Shown here: in pieces, positions 63,159 to 64,000 of the stretch
How the letters are laid out: each line of letters starts with the position of its first letter
How positions within the stretch are numbered: position 1 is the first letter of the stretch
Assembly (NCBI GenBank): GCA_031296115.1
Contig: JARLGI010000124.1
Coordinates: 51,144-115,143 of the forward strand
Source of the DNA: Acidobacteriota bacterium
Lineage (GTDB): Bacteria; Acidobacteriota; Terriglobia; Terriglobales; Acidobacteriaceae
Direction of reading: 5' to 3'
DNA length: 64,000 nt
The notes under the pieces: model-generated
Database searches by the model: none
Seen by the model: the letters and a program-made list of their open reading frames with translations, nothing else
What the model was told of the DNA's origin: nothing
Position numbers and translations under genes: made by a program

Positions 63159-64000
63159 TCACCGTTTAGTCCCCTCGATCTTGGGATTTGGTTTAGTTTG
63201 AGATTTTGGTGTCACTTCTTTCCAGGAGCGCCCTCCATCTTGTGTCGCCAGCAAACCTCCGCTGACCGGGCAACTGCTTAGAACCCAGCCATGGTCTGCG
63301 TCGGGCAAGATTAGCCTGTAGAGCGCCGGCTGACATACATCTCTCATTGAGGAAGAAGAGGATACGGTCGGAACGCGCGCTCGCGCCGTGCCTCTCTCGC
63401 CACCGGGAGCAACCCTTGTCTAAAGTCAAAGTCAAGGTCAGGTCAGACAGATCAGCGGTTACGACGCCTCGGCCCACCACCGCGTACTCCAACCAATTCC
63501 CAGATTTTATGGGAATGGCGATTCGTCTGCTCCATATCCGGCCGCCGTCTTTGGTTGAGAAGAGTACATAAGTTGGTCGATTTTCTGTTGTGTATACTAC
63601 CGGCAGCAAAACTTCACGAGAGTTTTGAAATGCGACGGGGAAACAAACATACGTAACTATGGCACCAAACTCAGGCGGGATTTTGGGAGTAACCTCCTGC
63701 CAGGTCTTCCCACCATTTTCTGTGCTAAAAATGTGCTCTTGCCCCGGCCCACCCACCACACAGCCGATGTTCACGGTAAGAAATGAAACCTCGCCGGAGA
63801 TTCCTGGGTCGTGCGGCATTAGGCTCCATGTGTGTCCGCCGTCATTCGTGGCCAGCAGCGCTCCGCCCGCAATCGCCGTACTGGTTGGCATTGCCATATT
63901 CATCCAATCGTGGTCGGAATCCACGAACCAAACATTAAATTTTCCGGAGATTGGAGGAAATGGAGCTCGATAATCTGGCAAACCGCGTCCCAAGTCACCC
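63159..64000 (-). pseudogene. Ycf48/BNR-type beta-propeller protein, partial, possible frameshift
   Basis: A leftward gene whose N-terminal part lies beyond the window. It has BNR/Ycf48-type repeats: ALLATNDGGHTWSLMPHD, FSTENGGKTWQEVTPKIP and FSTKDGGRIWSRRIAIP. At about 63400-63420 the frame seems to shift: the following frame continues as DADHGWVLSSCPVSGGLLATQDGGRSWKEVTPK, clearly another repeat, while the original frame turns Arg-rich and ends at 63193. The region between has no stop in the second frame after about 63423. It may be a pseudogene or contain a sequencing error. Confidence 0.6.

Overview
The window (64 kb, GC-rich, dense, mostly short intergenic gaps) looks like a chromosomal segment of an acidobacterium of the Koribacter/Terriglobia type. 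This is an inference from gene content: a diderm envelope (TonB, outer-membrane beta-barrel), a coproheme decarboxylase next to hemACD, FecR/DUF6600 and DUF5996 proteins, a CGSPA-type zinc-knuckle protein, and dispersed intergenic hairpins and repeats. No rRNA gene is present; one tRNA gene, tRNA-Ala(CGC), is present.

Layout. 1-5.7 kb: the end of ileS, lspA, a TPR-rich Slt-type transglycosylase whose catalytic Glu reads as Val, an ECF sigma factor with its zinc anti-sigma factor, and a zinc-knuckle protein of unknown function. 5.7-10.6 kb: an AT-rich pocket with vapBC, then an F420-type nitroreductase, small proteins and a GMC oxidoreductase. 10.9-14.2 kb: a decaheme cytochrome c followed by an MtrB/PioB-like porin, a likely trans-outer-membrane electron conduit. 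14.2-24.3 kb: an eroded accessory region. It holds a STAS/pseudo-receiver protein, a broken anaerobic sulfatase-maturase gene, relics of two insertion sequences, a class III cyclase, a K+ channel, a UbiA remnant, a five-gene operon of three tunnel-fold (CYTH/TTM-type) proteins with FUSC membrane proteins, and an integrase remnant abutting the tRNA-Ala gene.

24.7-43.2 kb is mostly housekeeping: a FecR/DUF6600 protein, hemQ with a NifU-like scaffold, nth, a minimal zincin, an S9 peptidase, hemX-hemA-hemC-hemD with a CRP-like palindrome upstream, tonB, galT-like, a Cof-type phosphatase overlapping a second transglycosylase, a flippase-like protein, nrdR and isocitrate dehydrogenase. 43.3-48.4 kb: ctaA-ctaB, an ABC-2 exporter, DUF420 and ssb. 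48.5-64 kb: an M1 aminopeptidase, a UBP zinc finger, DUF5996, a DHH-family protein, secA, a tandem pair of XerC/D recombinases, lepB, a membrane glycosyltransferase with a GT2 partner, and a BNR/Ycf48-like gene running off the window.

Shared themes. Heme and cytochrome biogenesis recurs: hemQ, hemX/A/C/D, ctaA, ctaB, DUF420 and the decaheme conduit. Three families of dispersed intergenic repeats also recur. One consists of short tetraloop hairpins whose stem sequences covary. One is a GTCATCCTGAGC-type element, with a copy inside the hemC-hemD gap. One is a TAGCAACTAGCAAT-type simple repeat that encodes the C-termini of two proteins.
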